The notes: generated by a model from the sequence alone, not told the origin. A stretch of 64,000 nucleotides of DNA from Planctomycetaceae bacterium (GCA_019636285.1 JAHBXV010000010.1:1-64000), one strand, 5' to 3'. Counted from the stretch's first letter, positions 27,777-36,656 are shown. Program-made: numbers and translations.

Positions 27777-28297
27777 AATTCCTAACACAACCTCTGTGCA
27801 GTGAGGCTTTTGCTTGGATTTTCGCAGTTTTCTGACAGGCGCAACCGGTTGTGTCAGGGGTTCTTGGTCGGCTGCTCAGGAAGGGACTGGTCTCTCAGGA
27901 ATCACTTTTTGAGGAGCTTGTGGTTCGCGACCTGCCAACCGGGGTTCCGAGCGGGATCTTGGAGCGGATTTCGGAAGCGCTGGGAGAGCGCGGCTTTCCT
28001 CAAAAAGGATCGGTTTCCGGAGCCGCGAACGATGTTTCCCACAGAGGCAAAGCCAGGTTGGTGGGCGGGCACCATTTCGATGACGTAAGTTCTGAAATAG
28101 CTTCACTCAGCGGTGCGAATCTGCTAGGATGCCGTGCATGAAAATCCATCATGTTCGCTGAAAAATGCGGCCAGTCCCTGTGCGTGACGCAGGCCGAGCG
28201 TTAAATCGTACGGACCGAGGTCGGCTGGCAACCGGAAGCCGGTAGCCAAAAGACCCGGTCACCAAAAGACAGAGAGACATTTCGTCAGGAGCCCTCG
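27777..28297. other. Intergenic region between argG and hpf
   Basis: Besides the 76-bp element there is an open frame of 96 codons from a GTG at 27851, but it starts inside the repeat and has no family features. The stretch ATGAAAATCCATCATG near 28139 is short. I support only the repeat here; the hpf promoter presumably lies within the last 150 bases. Confidence 0.5.
27782..27857. repeat. 76-bp inverted-repeat element, copy 2
   Basis: It has the same length as copy 1 at 4233-4308. The ends CTAACACAACC and GGTTGTGTCAG pair with one mismatch. The first 19 bases match copy 1 with one difference and the last 21 with two, while the centre has diverged but keeps a GG-x2-TTTGC core. It begins 5 bases after the argG stop codon. 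Confidence 0.7.
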
Positions 28298-28657
28298 GTG
28301 CAAGTTGAATTTGCGTGCAAGCACGGGACTGTCAGCCCTCAGTTGCGGGAGCAGTTGGCCAAGAAGGCTGAGAAGCTGCTGAATTTCCACGACCGGATCA
28401 CGGCGATTACCGTGACGATCGATTTCCACAAGGAAGATGGGCACGAGCGGGCGAAGGTGGAAATCCTGGTCGACGCCGAGCACAAACATAACTTTGTCGC
28501 TCAGGACACCCAGGACGATGTCCATGCGGCCTTTGATCTTGCGATGCACAAGATGGAGCAGCAGATCCGCAAGTACAACGAGAAGATTCAGGATCATCGC
28601 CGCACTCCCCCGACGCAGGCAGCGGTCGAGAAGCTCAACGGCGGAGGGGAAGAATAG
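28298..28657 (+). CDS. hpf: Ribosome hibernation promoting factor (short HPF/RaiA type)
   Basis: The protein starts at a GTG at 28298 with AGGAG 7 bases upstream and is 119 residues long. It has the beta-alpha-beta core of the family (LNFHDRITAITVTIDFHKE, then AKVEILVDAEHKHNFVAQDTQDDVHAAFDLAMHKMEQQIRKYNEKI). HPF binds the 30S subunit at the mRNA/tRNA channel and promotes inactive ribosome dimers under starvation. It lacks the C-terminal dimerisation domain of long HPF. It precedes ptsN, the order hpf-ptsN also seen downstream of rpoN in proteobacteria. A terminator lies 16 bases after the stop codon. Confidence 0.93.
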   Translation: MQVEFACKHGTVSPQLREQLAKKAEKLLNFHDRITAITVTIDFHKEDGHERAKVEILVDAEHKHNFVAQDTQDDVHAAFDLAMHKMEQQIRKYNEKIQDHRRTPPTQAAVEKLNGGGEE

Positions 28658-28975
28658 CGGAGCGCGGCTGAGGCGACTCGATTTCGCCGAGTCGATTTTT
28701 TGCCAAATGGCCTCGACCGTCGCGAGGAATTGCTCAGCCGAACGGCTTCCTGGATCGATGCGCGGCGACAAGATCGCGACCGACCGGTATCGGAACTTAT
28801 TACACGAAGGCAGGTTGCGGCGCGGGCCGATTGAGTTTGGCTTAGTAGCTGGCACTCCAGTTGCAGAATCGTATTCTGTTCGTAATTGAACCAGCAGAAA
28901 CTCCGCTCTGATGCGGTAGCATCATGCGGTTCCGGACTCCTCCGGCAACGGCAGGATTTTCCAAAGGATTTCTCG
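28658..28975. other. Intergenic region between hpf and ptsN
   Basis: It starts with an intrinsic terminator and otherwise shows no gene. The presence of a terminator implies that ptsN is driven by a separate promoter in the last 200 bases, but I cannot name its boxes. Confidence 0.55.
28674..28701 (+). terminator. Intrinsic terminator after hpf
   Basis: CGACTCG pairs with CGAGTCG around a seven-base loop, and the run ATTTTTT follows directly. It lies 16 bases after the hpf stop. Confidence 0.8.
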
Positions 28976-29446
28976 ATGAAACTCTGTGACTTTGTAGTCC
29001 CTGATGCCATCATTCCCGACTTGACGGCATCGACGAAGGAAGAGGCGATTCGCGCGATGGTCGCGAGCCTGACGGAATCCGGGAGCATTCCCGCGGACCA
29101 GAGCGAAAGCATCGCGGCGGCGATTCTGAAGCGCGAGGAACTGGGTTCAACGGGGATCGGCAACGGCGTGGCGGTCCCCCACAGCAAGCATCCGTCGATC
29201 GACAAACTGGTGGCGACGGTGGCCCTGGCGAAAAGTGGCGTGGATTTTGCAAGCCTGGACGGGGAGCCTGTCTACATTCTCTTCCTGCTGGTCTCTCCGC
29301 CGGATCGTCCGGGAGACCATCTTCGCGGGCTGGAGAACATTTCCCGGCATCTGCGGAACCAGAATTTCTGCAAGTTCCTGCGGCAATCGAAGACCCGCGA
29401 GGACGTGGTGGAACTTCTGCGAGAAGCGGATAACAACGAACTCTGA
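28976..29446 (+). CDS. ptsN: PTS EIIA-Ntr family protein
   Basis: The ATG at 28976 follows AAGGA and gives 156 residues. The conserved phosphorylation site is [12 protein letters not shown] with His69, and the fold signature [23 protein letters not shown] is typical of EIIA of the fructose/mannitol-nitrogen class. The protein accepts phosphate from HPr and usually regulates potassium, nitrogen or stress functions instead of carrying sugar. It is followed by HPr and Enzyme I genes on the same strand, with 48 bases to the HPr start, and no EIIB or EIIC gene is present. This supports a regulatory PTS. Confidence 0.93.
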   Translation: MKLCDFVVPDAIIPDLTASTKEEAIRAMVASLTESGSIPADQSESIAAAILKREELGSTGIGNGVAVPHSKHPSIDKLVATVALAKSGVDFASLDGEPVYILFLLVSPPDRPGDHLRGLENISRHLRNQNFCKFLRQSKTREDVVELLREADNNEL

Positions 29447-29494
29447 GAACCCAGAAGCCCGGTCGCATCGCGCGGCCGGTACACGGAGCGGCCC

Positions 29495-29797
29495 ATGACC
29501 GTCGAGCACTCCGCCCATCGTCGCGTGGTGATTGTCCAGAACGAGCACGGCTTGCACATTCGCCCCTGCTCGCTGATCGCCGCGACGGCTCAGAAATACC
29601 AATCGACTTTGACGGTCACGAACGGGACGACCAGGGCCGACGGCAAACGGGTGCTGGAGCTGATGACGCTGGGAGCGCTTCCCGGCACGGAGCTTGAGCT
29701 TCTGGCAATCGGGGCGGATGCTCCGGCTCTGCTCGACGAAGTCAGCGAACTGTTCGCTGGAGACTTCATGGCCTCGCAACCGGTGACGACCGGCTGA
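29495..29797 (+). CDS. ptsH: HPr-like phosphocarrier protein
   Basis: This 100-residue protein carries phosphate from Enzyme I to EIIA. The active-site motif is EHGLHIRPCSLIA with His21, where Ile-Arg-Pro replaces the usual Ala-Arg-Pro. The helix around the regulatory site reads ADGKRVLELMTLG; Arg52 occupies the place of the Ser that HPr kinase phosphorylates in firmicutes, so Ser-type regulation is unlikely. A short N-terminal extension and an acidic C-terminus exceed the usual 85-90 residues. It could be called an NPr-type protein (ptsO) given its neighbour ptsN. CGGAG precedes the ATG. Confidence 0.92.
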   Translation: MTVEHSAHRRVVIVQNEHGLHIRPCSLIAATAQKYQSTLTVTNGTTRADGKRVLELMTLGALPGTELELLAIGADAPALLDEVSELFAGDFMASQPVTTG

Positions 29798-29933
29798 AGG
29801 ACGTGGCTCCGCGCGGTTCATTTGCCAGGCAGTACCGTCAAAACCCTCTGGACGTCCGAGACATTCCTGAATTCGCAGGGGTTTCCGAGCCGCCAACCGG
29901 GTTTCGACGGAAGCTCAGAGGATTCCGTCACAC

Positions 29934-31682
29934 ATGCTGGTCAAGCGAGGCATCGCCGTCTCACCGGGCGTGGCGATCGGACCGGCGCTGGTGCTCGGAG
30001 CCGAATCGTTCCGGATTCCTCAACGATTCGTGAGCATTGATGCCGTCGACGCGGAAGTGGCGCGGTTCCGGCAGGCCCAGGAAACCGTCTGCCTGGATAT
30101 CGAGGGGAATGAGCGGCTGACGGCGGAGCGGCTGGGCCAGCACTACGCGGCAATCTTCTCGGCACACCTCATGATGCTCCGCGACGAGCGGATGCTCGAG
30201 GAAATCGAATCGCTGATCCGGCAGAAGAGCTTTTCGCCGGAATTCGCGGTCAGCCGCGTGCTCAGACAGTACGCCCGGAAGTTCCAGACGCTGGGGGGGC
30301 CGTATCTCGCCGAGCGGGCCGCCGACCTGTACGACCTCGAAAAGCGGATGCTGCGGCAACTGCTGGGGGAGCGTCGCGAGGAACTGCGGCACCTGACTGT
30401 TCCGGTCGTGGTGCTCGCCCACAACCTGACGCCGAGCGAGACCGCGGGACTGGATCGCAAGATGGTCCTCGGTTTCGTGACCGAAGCGGGGGGAGCGACC
30501 AGCCACACGGCGATTCTGGCGGGGGCGCTCGAGATTCCCGCGATCGTGGGAATCGGGCAGTTTCTGGACAACGTGACCGGGGGCGAGACCGTCATCATCG
30601 ATGGGAGCCACGGTTCGGTCATCGTCGATCCGGACGATGAGACGCTCGCGAAGTTCCAGGTCTCGCGGGAACGGTTCAAGACGGCTGGCCAGCGGCTGGA
30701 GGCAATGCGGCAACTGCCGTCGGAAACGGCCGATCATATTCCGATCAAACTGCTGGGGAATATCGAGTTTCCCCAGGAAGCGGAATCGACGCGGCAGCGG
30801 GGAGCGGTTGGGATTGGTCTCTATCGGACGGAATTCCTGTACTTGCAAGAGAATCGGGAACCGACGGAAGAAGACCATTACCAGGCCTATCGGACCGTTC
30901 TGGAGGCATTTCCGCACGAGCCGGTAATTATCCGGACGCTGGACCTGGGTGCCGATAAGATGCCGGGCCCCTTGCGAACGGAGTACCCCGAAGGGGTCAA
31001 TCCGGCGCTGAGCATTCGCAGCATCCGCTTAAGCTTACAGCATTTAGAGCTGTTCAAAACCCAGCTCCGGGCCGTTCTGCGGGCAGCAGTGCATGGCGAA
31101 GTCCGGGTCATGTTCCCGCTGATTACGACCCTTCTGGAGTTCCGCCAGGCGAAGATGATTCTATCGGACGTCGCGGAAGATCTTGAGGAGCAAGGGATTC
31201 CGTTCCGCCGCGACATTCCCGTGGGAATTATGGTGGAAGTGCCATCGGCGGCACTGCTGGCGGAGGAGTTCGCGCGAGAGGTCGACTTTTTCTCGATTGG
31301 GACGAACGACCTGATCCAGTACACTTTGGCGGTCGATCGGGCGGACCCCCATGTCTCGTCGCTGTACCGAGCCGGGGATCCATCGATCCTGAAATTGCTG
31401 CGGATGGTGATCACGGCGGCGCTCAAGCACGACGTTCCCGTCTCCATCTGCGGGCAGATGTGCTCGGACCCGTTGTTTGTGCCGCTGCTGATCGGGATGG
31501 GTTACCGGACCATCAGCGTCACGCCGCAGGTCATCCCGGAATTGAAGGAAATCATTCGCAATCTGACGATTGCGAGAGCGGAACAAATTGCCGCGCGGGC
31601 GGAAGCGATGGAAACCGCGCGCGATGTCGAGAGTTATTTGCGAGGAGAATTGAGGAAAATTTGCCCTGAGCAGGTTTCTTGA
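29934..31682 (+). CDS. ptsI: Phosphoenolpyruvate-protein phosphotransferase (Enzyme I)
   Basis: Enzyme I takes phosphate from PEP and passes it to HPr. The 582-residue protein shows the N-terminal swivelling domain with phosphorylated His191 in [10 protein letters not shown], the PEP-binding barrel motifs [19 protein letters not shown] and [17 protein letters not shown], and a conserved active-site Cys near 506 in SICGQMCSD. There is no N-terminal GAF domain, so it is the ptsI type and not ptsP. It lies 136 bases after the HPr gene. With ptsN and HPr it forms a complete phosphorelay without a sugar permease, presumably regulatory. Confidence 0.95.
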   Translation: MLVKRGIAVSPGVAIGPALVLGAESFRIPQRFVSIDAVDAEVARFRQAQETVCLDIEGNERLTAERLGQHYAAIFSAHLMMLRDERMLEEIESLIRQKSFSPEFAVSRVLRQYARKFQTLGGPYLAERAADLYDLEKRMLRQLLGERREELRHLTVPVVVLAHNLTPSETAGLDRKMVLGFVTEAGGATSHTAILAGALEIPAIVGIGQFLDNVTGGETVIIDGSHGSVIVDPDDETLAKFQVSRERFKTAGQRLEAMRQLPSETADHIPIKLLGNIEFPQEAESTRQRGAVGIGLYRTEFLYLQENREPTEEDHYQAYRTVLEAFPHEPVIIRTLDLGADKMPGPLRTEYPEGVNPALSIRSIRLSLQHLELFKTQLRAVLRAAVHGEVRVMFPLITTLLEFRQAKMILSDVAEDLEEQGIPFRRDIPVGIMVEVPSAALLAEEFAREVDFFSIGTNDLIQYTLAVDRADPHVSSLYRAGDPSILKLLRMVITAALKHDVPVSICGQMCSDPLFVPLLIGMGYRTISVTPQVIPELKEIIRNLTIARAEQIAARAEAMETARDVESYLRGELRKICPEQVS

Positions 31683-32412
31683 GGGCTGCTTCCGTTATGG
31701 ACGGGAGGCCAACAGGGAACGTCCTGCCGGGGGAAGTGCCGGGGCGGCAGCCATGTCCGTCCGCGTTCCGGCAAGGCGATGTGGCGTTCCCGGCTTGGGG
31801 GTAATACCCCGAGGCAGACGGAACCTTGATCGCGAAACGCAAAATCGGGCGACGAGTGTCGTCCGCAGGGAACAGGAATCGGCCAGCGCGTTCGCGCTGG
31901 CCGAGGCAGACAGTCAACTTCTTTTTTTGTGACTCACTTGGATATCTGGTGCGACAAGATGGCGGAGAACGCGACCTGGACGCGTCCGGTGGGGGCTTCG
32001 TTGGAAGCCATCATCGACACGACCGACGGGGCGTTCGTTCCGACCTGGGTTGGGCAAATTGTCCCTTCCCCTGGCATGTGCCCTCCGTACGAACGGGGGC
32101 AACTTCAGAGTGCCGGTTTCGAAGCGTCCGCTCACTGCGGACCGTTTGACCGGACGACCCCACTTCCGCACGCCACAACCGGATTGCCGGCGCACGACAT
32201 GACGGCCGCTGGGCCACGTCGAGCTGGCCGATCGAACGGAACGTGCCACGAGCCTCGCGGATTCAACGCGAGCGAGACTGGCGCGGTGTGCGAGACGAAC
32301 TCTGCGGAGCCATATGGCCGTAGCGTTCGCGGAGCGTGGTCCAACATGCCAAACCAGGCCGAACACAGCCGGACGGTTGCCCCGATCAGCCAGTGGGCTG
32401 ACGAGGAACCTG
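31683..32412. other. 730-base region upstream of the RNase E/G gene
   Basis: Open frames here (for example from 31929) have no family features and run into the RNase gene in a different frame. The region probably contains the rng promoter and a long 5' leader. RNase E messages in other bacteria are autoregulated through structured leaders, so a similar element is possible, but I cannot identify its structure by eye. Confidence 0.5.
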
Positions 32413-34047
32413 ATGAAAAAACAAATGCTGATGAACGTCCTCCAACCGGAGGAAAGCCGGATCGCCATTCTTGAGAATGGCGGCCTGGAAGAACTTTACG
32501 TCGAGCGAAACAGCCTGCAGAGCTACGTCGGCAACATCTACAAAGGCCGCGTGGTCAACATCGAGCCGAGCATACAGGCGGCGTTCGTCGACTTCGGCGT
32601 CGGCCGAAACGGATTCCTCCACATCAGCGATGTGGAGTTCGAGTACTTCAAACACCTCGTCGAGGGTCGCGAAGACGAGTTCGATGATGATGACGAGGAG
32701 GAAGACGACGGCCCCCGCCGTGGCCGCTCTCGCGGGCGTGCGGGCGACCGGACGACGCGCGGCAAGCCGCCGATTCAGGAAGTCTTCCGCCGGGGCAGCG
32801 AAGTCCTGGTGCAGGTCATCAAGGAAGGGATCGGTTCGAAGGGGCCGACGCTTTCAACCTACATCAGCATTCCGGGCCGTTATCTGGTCCTGATGCCCGG
32901 CCTGCAGCGCGTGGGTGTGAGTCGCAAGATTCCAGACGAGTCGCTGCGGAAGCGGTTGCGTCAGCAGCTCTTGGAACTGAACCCGCCGGAAGGTCTGGGG
33001 TTCATCATTCGCACGGCGGGCGTGGACCGGACGCAGGAAGAGTTGCAGCGCGACCTGAAGTACCTGCTGCGGCTGTGGAGCGTGATCGTCAAGCGGATCA
33101 AGAAGTTCCCTGCGCCGGTCGACATCTACGAAGAAAGCGACATGATTACCCGGACGATCCGGGACATCTACACGAACGATATCGACGAGATCATCATCGA
33201 CGAGCCGCGGGCCTATGAACGGGCTCGCGAGTTCGTGAACCTGGTCCTGCCCCGCGCGGTCGATCGGGTGAAGATGTACGAAGAGGGCGATCCGCTGTTT
33301 CACAAGCACCGGATCGAGGATGAGATCACGCGGATTCAGTTGCGGCATGTCCCTCTGAAGGGTGGCGGCTCGATCGTCATCGATCAGACTGAAGCCCTGG
33401 TGGCGATCGACGTCAACAGCGGGAACTACCGGGCCGACGACGACGCGGAAGAGAACGCCTACCAGGTCAATCTGCGGGCCGCCGAAGAGATCAGCCGGCA
33501 GTTGCGATTGCGGGACATGGGGGGCGTGATTGTCTGCGACTTCATCGACATGCGGGATGAACGCCATCGACGCGGCGTCGAGCGGGCCTTCCGTGAAGCG
33601 CTGAAGCGGGATCGCGCCCGAACCAAGGTGCTGCGGATCAGTCCGTTTGGCCTCATTGAAATGACCCGCCAGCGGATTCGGCCGTCGCTGCGTCGCAGTG
33701 TCTACGAAGACTGCCCCTGCTGCCGCGGAACCGGCCAGGTGAAGACGGCGGAGAGCATGTCGATCGATGTGATCCGCATCCTGATGTCGCACGCGAACCG
33801 TGATGATGTCAGCCGCGTGGTGGTGGACGTGAACGAGGGTGTGGGGGCGTTTCTGAACAACCGCAAGCGGCGGGACATCACCAAACTGGAAGAAGATTAC
33901 GAGGCGTCGATCATTATCCACGCCTTGCCGAACGTACCGCCGGAACACCTCAAGATCCATTGCTACAACGAGTTAGGCACGGAAGTTCGCGTGCTGAACA
34001 ACGAAGGAATTCATGCCGCGAAGGCGGACTCGAAATTTCCGCGCTAG
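32413..34047 (+). CDS. rng: Ribonuclease E/G family endoribonuclease
   Basis: The start ATG at 32413 follows GAGGA and gives 544 residues. The enzyme cleaves single-stranded RNA in rRNA maturation and mRNA decay. It has an S1 domain (GNIYKGRVVNIEPSIQAAFVD onward) interrupted at about residues 84-120 by an acidic run followed by an Arg/Gly-rich run. The catalytic DNase I-like domain carries Mg ligands Asp333 (VAIDVNSG) and Asp376 (CDFIDM), and the zinc-link motif is CPCCRGTG (Cys434 and Cys437). There is no long C-terminal scaffold, so it is closer in length to RNase G. The upstream extension of the frame covers the leader. L21 follows after about 108 bases. Confidence 0.94.
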   Translation: MKKQMLMNVLQPEESRIAILENGGLEELYVERNSLQSYVGNIYKGRVVNIEPSIQAAFVDFGVGRNGFLHISDVEFEYFKHLVEGREDEFDDDDEEEDDGPRRGRSRGRAGDRTTRGKPPIQEVFRRGSEVLVQVIKEGIGSKGPTLSTYISIPGRYLVLMPGLQRVGVSRKIPDESLRKRLRQQLLELNPPEGLGFIIRTAGVDRTQEELQRDLKYLLRLWSVIVKRIKKFPAPVDIYEESDMITRTIRDIYTNDIDEIIIDEPRAYERAREFVNLVLPRAVDRVKMYEEGDPLFHKHRIEDEITRIQLRHVPLKGGGSIVIDQTEALVAIDVNSGNYRADDDAEENAYQVNLRAAEEISRQLRLRDMGGVIVCDFIDMRDERHRRGVERAFREALKRDRARTKVLRISPFGLIEMTRQRIRPSLRRSVYEDCPCCRGTGQVKTAESMSIDVIRILMSHANRDDVSRVVVDVNEGVGAFLNNRKRRDITKLEEDYEASIIIHALPNVPPEHLKIHCYNELGTEVRVLNNEGIHAAKADSKFPR

Positions 34048-34155
34048 TTCGGTATCTTGCGGCATTCTCGAAAACTTCGGGATCGGAGCGCGGTCACTCG
34101 CGCCCCAATCTCAAGCTGGCAGTTTTTGGCGACCATTCAACGGGTTTTGACGATC

Positions 34156-34500
34156 ATGTTCGCGATCTTTGAAGACGGCGGCCGGCAGTATCGTGTCTCG
34201 CAGGGTGATTTGGTTTCGCTCGATTTCCGCAAGGACGCCGAGAACGGCCAGACCATTACGCTGGACCGCGTGCTGCTCGCCAACGGCGGTGGCGGAAGCG
34301 TGTTTGGCAAGCCGGTCATCGAAGGGGCGACGATCGCGGCCGAGGTCGTGGTTCCCGAGGAAAAGGGACCGAAGCTCGAAATCCAGAAGCTGCGTCGCCG
34401 CCACGCCTCGCGGCGCCATACCGGTCACCGTCAGAAATACACCCAGGTGAAGATCACCGGCATTACGGTGCCGAATCTGGAAGTCGTTTCGGGCAACTGA
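34156..34500 (+). CDS. rplU: 50S ribosomal protein L21
   Basis: The ATG at 34156 gives 114 residues reading MFAIFEDGGRQYRVSQGD, with the conserved C-terminal GHRQKYTQVKITGI of L21. The segment KLRRRHASRRHTGHRQ is the usual RNA-binding basic stretch. L21 is normally followed by L27 (rpmA) and often obgE; here a very strong terminator follows and the next gene is on the opposite strand, so rpmA has separated. The frame upstream of the ATG has no ribosome-binding site and is rejected. Confidence 0.95.
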   Translation: MFAIFEDGGRQYRVSQGDLVSLDFRKDAENGQTITLDRVLLANGGGGSVFGKPVIEGATIAAEVVVPEEKGPKLEIQKLRRRHASRRHTGHRQKYTQVKITGITVPNLEVVSGN

Positions 34501-34544
34501 AACGAGCGGTTCAGCAAGTGCGAATCGCATAGGCAGTCGATCAA

Positions 34545-34588
34545 AAACACAAACAGCCCGAGGAATTGTCCTCGGGCTGTTTGTGTTT
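34545..34588. terminator. Bidirectional intrinsic terminator after rplU
   Basis: A perfect 20-bp stem (AAACACAAACAGCCCGAGGA with its complement) closes a four-base ATTG loop. The outer stem is AT-rich on both sides, so it can stop transcription from rplU and from the opposite strand. Confidence 0.92.
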
Positions 34589-34626
34589 CTGGCGTGCGCC
34601 GGCAGAGACTGGGAATGAGAGAACCG

Positions 34627-34649
34627 CCCTCGCTGACGCTTCGGGTTAC
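34627..34649. repeat. AGTAACCCGAA repeat family, half-unit
   Basis: CCCTCGCTGACGCTTCGGGT with TAC matches the right arm of the palindrome family; the left arm is missing. It lies between the convergent rplU and sugar transferase genes. Confidence 0.75.
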
Positions 34650-34665
34650 AAATTCGTCCTGCTGG

Positions 34666-35529
34666 TTATAGCGCGCCGCTGCCGGAGAGGACGACGCGGA
34701 TGGTCCGGAAGAGGATCTTGATGTCGTTCCACAGACAGCAATTCTGGAGGTACATCAGGTCGTAGCTGACCTTGCGGCGAAAGCCCTCGATGTCGTTGTC
34801 GTAGCCGTTGACGATCTGGGCGATCCCCGTCAGACCCGGCTTGAGGCCGAGCCGGTTGATGTAGTTGGGAATCTCTTCGTTGAGCTTTCCAATGAATTCC
34901 GGGCGTTCAGGCCGCGGTCCCACGAGCGACATCTCTCCCTTCAGGACGTTCCACAACTGGGGCAATTCGTCGAGCCGGGTCTTCCGCAGGAACCGGCCAA
35001 TCGAGGTGACGCGGGGGTCATTCTTCGCGGCAAACTGGGCACCGGCTTTTTCCGCGTCGTTCCGCATGGTGCGGAACTTGTAGAGGACGAAGGGGCGCCC
35101 GTAGCCCGATTCCCGGCGGCGGTTCGAGCCAGGGTTTCGGCGATCCTCAAACGGCATCTGGTCGGAATCGACCTGTTGTTTTCGCCGATCGGGACGGCGT
35201 TTGCGTTCGTTCAAGCCGACGCGAGTTTGACGAAAGATAACCGGACCGGGAGACGTCAGCCAGACGGCGATCGCGGTCAACAGCATGACGGGCATCAGCA
35301 AGACCAGCAGGAGGGATGCACCGACCACGTCGATCAGGCGTTTGCCGATGCGGGTCCACTCGCTCATGCAGCGCGTGCCGCGGCGCGGTGTATCCAGATG
35401 GAGCCTGGTGAGCCATTCGGGCACCGGCAGACTGCCATCAGCCAGGAAGTGGTCGTAGATGTCGGACAGTTCTGACGCCGGCTGATTGGTTCCGACTTCG
35501 TCATCGAGTTCGAGCACGCTGACAGACAT
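34666..35529 (-). CDS. Bacterial sugar transferase (undecaprenyl-phosphate glycosyl-1-phosphate transferase type)
   Basis: The start is the ATG at 35529 (MSVSVLELDDEVGTNQPASE), giving 287 residues. One transmembrane helix (residues about 67-91) is followed by the catalytic domain with FVLYKFRTMRNDAE, TRLDELPQLWNVLKGEMSLVGPRPERPEF and GLKPGLTGIAQI. These enzymes load the first sugar onto undecaprenyl phosphate for exopolysaccharide or O-antigen. Residues about 108-146 are an Arg/Lys/Asp-rich insertion not present in short WcaJ-like catalytic domains; it would lie on the cytoplasmic face. No other polysaccharide gene is adjacent. The longer frame upstream has no support. Confidence 0.9.
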   Translation of the reverse strand: MSVSVLELDDEVGTNQPASELSDIYDHFLADGSLPVPEWLTRLHLDTPRRGTRCMSEWTRIGKRLIDVVGASLLLVLLMPVMLLTAIAVWLTSPGPVIFRQTRVGLNERKRRPDRRKQQVDSDQMPFEDRRNPGSNRRRESGYGRPFVLYKFRTMRNDAEKAGAQFAAKNDPRVTSIGRFLRKTRLDELPQLWNVLKGEMSLVGPRPERPEFIGKLNEEIPNYINRLGLKPGLTGIAQIVNGYDNDIEGFRRKVSYDLMYLQNCCLWNDIKILFRTIRVVLSGSGAL

Positions 35530-35889
35530 TTTGCCACCATCCGCTTTCCAGTCGTATCCGACGGGATCCCGAACGCCCGGGTTTGCCTGACGGACCGAAC
35601 GCAACTTCGAGGCGTTCTGGAAACGTAGCTCAACTTCCCGAATGTCGATCGGAAACGACGCCGACCGGCACCGATGGAAGTCGACGAAGAAAACGAAGGA
35701 ATCGGATATAACGGGCCTTCGGGCCGCGAACCGCGAAAATCGCGGCCGGGACTTCATGATCGAGAGGTCGCTTTCAGGATCGGCGGCCCGAGAGCGGAAA
35801 GCAAAAAGCGGAGAGCCCGAGACTTCTCCGCTCCGGGCTTATTTCCCGCACTCCCTGCACGTCGAAGACTGCTTCCAAGGAAAATCACG

Positions 35890-36576
35890 ATGCCGAGCGG
35901 GAAGACTCCCGTTGTTCTCAACTGGAGCGGCGGCAAAGACAGTGCCTGGATGCTGCACGTGCTGCGGCAATCGGACCGGTACGAACCGGTCGGCTTGATT
36001 ACGATGTTCAACGCCGAGACTGACCGTGTCGCCATGCACGGCGTCCGGCGCGAGTTGCTGCAGGCCCAGTCCGTCTCGCTGAATCTGCCGCTCGTGGAAG
36101 TCGATCTGCCACCGATGCCGCCGAATTCCGTTTATGAGGCCGGGTTTGCCGACGCCGTGCGGGAATTCGCATCGTGGGGCGTTCGCCATGTGGCCTTCGG
36201 CGACCTGTTCCTCGAAGACATTCGCAGCTACCGAACCTCGTTGTGCGAACGGTTGGGGATTGAGCCACTGTTCCCGATCTGGACGGAACAGGGGGCCACG
36301 AAGCGGGTTGCCGAAGAAATCCTCGCGGCAGGGTTTCGGGGGGTGGTGTGCTGCGTCGATACGCGACACCTGCCAGCCGAGTTTCTTGGCCGGGAGTATG
36401 ACGCCGCATTTCTGGCGGAACTTCCGCCGGGGGTCGACTGGTGCGGCGAGAATGGGGAGTTTCATACCCAGGTGCTGACGGGGCCGGGGTTTGCGCGACC
36501 GATGGCCGTGCAATTGGGGGAAATCTCCGCGAAAGATTCCTTTTTGTGGTCCGATTTGCTACCACAAGGGGTCTGA
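35890..36576 (+). CDS. DUF71/COG2102 ATP pyrophosphatase, probable B12-salvage subfamily
   Basis: The ATG at 35890 follows AAGGA and gives 228 residues. The PP-loop VVLNWSGGKDSAWML binds ATP; the C-terminal CGENGEFHTQVLTGP is the diagnostic DUF71 motif. Archaeal and eukaryotic members (Dph6) amidate diphthine, but bacteria lack diphthamide. Comparative genomics of the family has assigned a bacterial subgroup to B12 salvage on the basis of its association with cobalamin transport genes. Two genes downstream is a BtuF-like protein, which fits that subgroup. The exact reaction is unproven. A longer frame from 35674 crosses a dispersed repeat and is rejected. Confidence 0.85.
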   Translation: MPSGKTPVVLNWSGGKDSAWMLHVLRQSDRYEPVGLITMFNAETDRVAMHGVRRELLQAQSVSLNLPLVEVDLPPMPPNSVYEAGFADAVREFASWGVRHVAFGDLFLEDIRSYRTSLCERLGIEPLFPIWTEQGATKRVAEEILAAGFRGVVCCVDTRHLPAEFLGREYDAAFLAELPPGVDWCGENGEFHTQVLTGPGFARPMAVQLGEISAKDSFLWSDLLPQGV

Positions 36577-36656
36577 TTGCGGGGTTTTAGAGTCGGCGGT
36601 TTTGCGCCGCCAACGGGATTTGGCAACGCGTTCCAGTCGTTGCTCGAAGGTTTGAA

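Noticed and set aside
27851-28141. A 96-codon open frame between argG and hpf
   Set aside because: It starts with GTG inside the 76-bp repeat, has no convincing ribosome-binding site or recognisable domain, and its complement is open as well.
31929-32474. A 181-codon plus-strand open frame upstream of the RNase E/G gene
   Set aside because: It overlaps the RNase start in another frame, its complement is open too, and the product has no motif or signal peptide.
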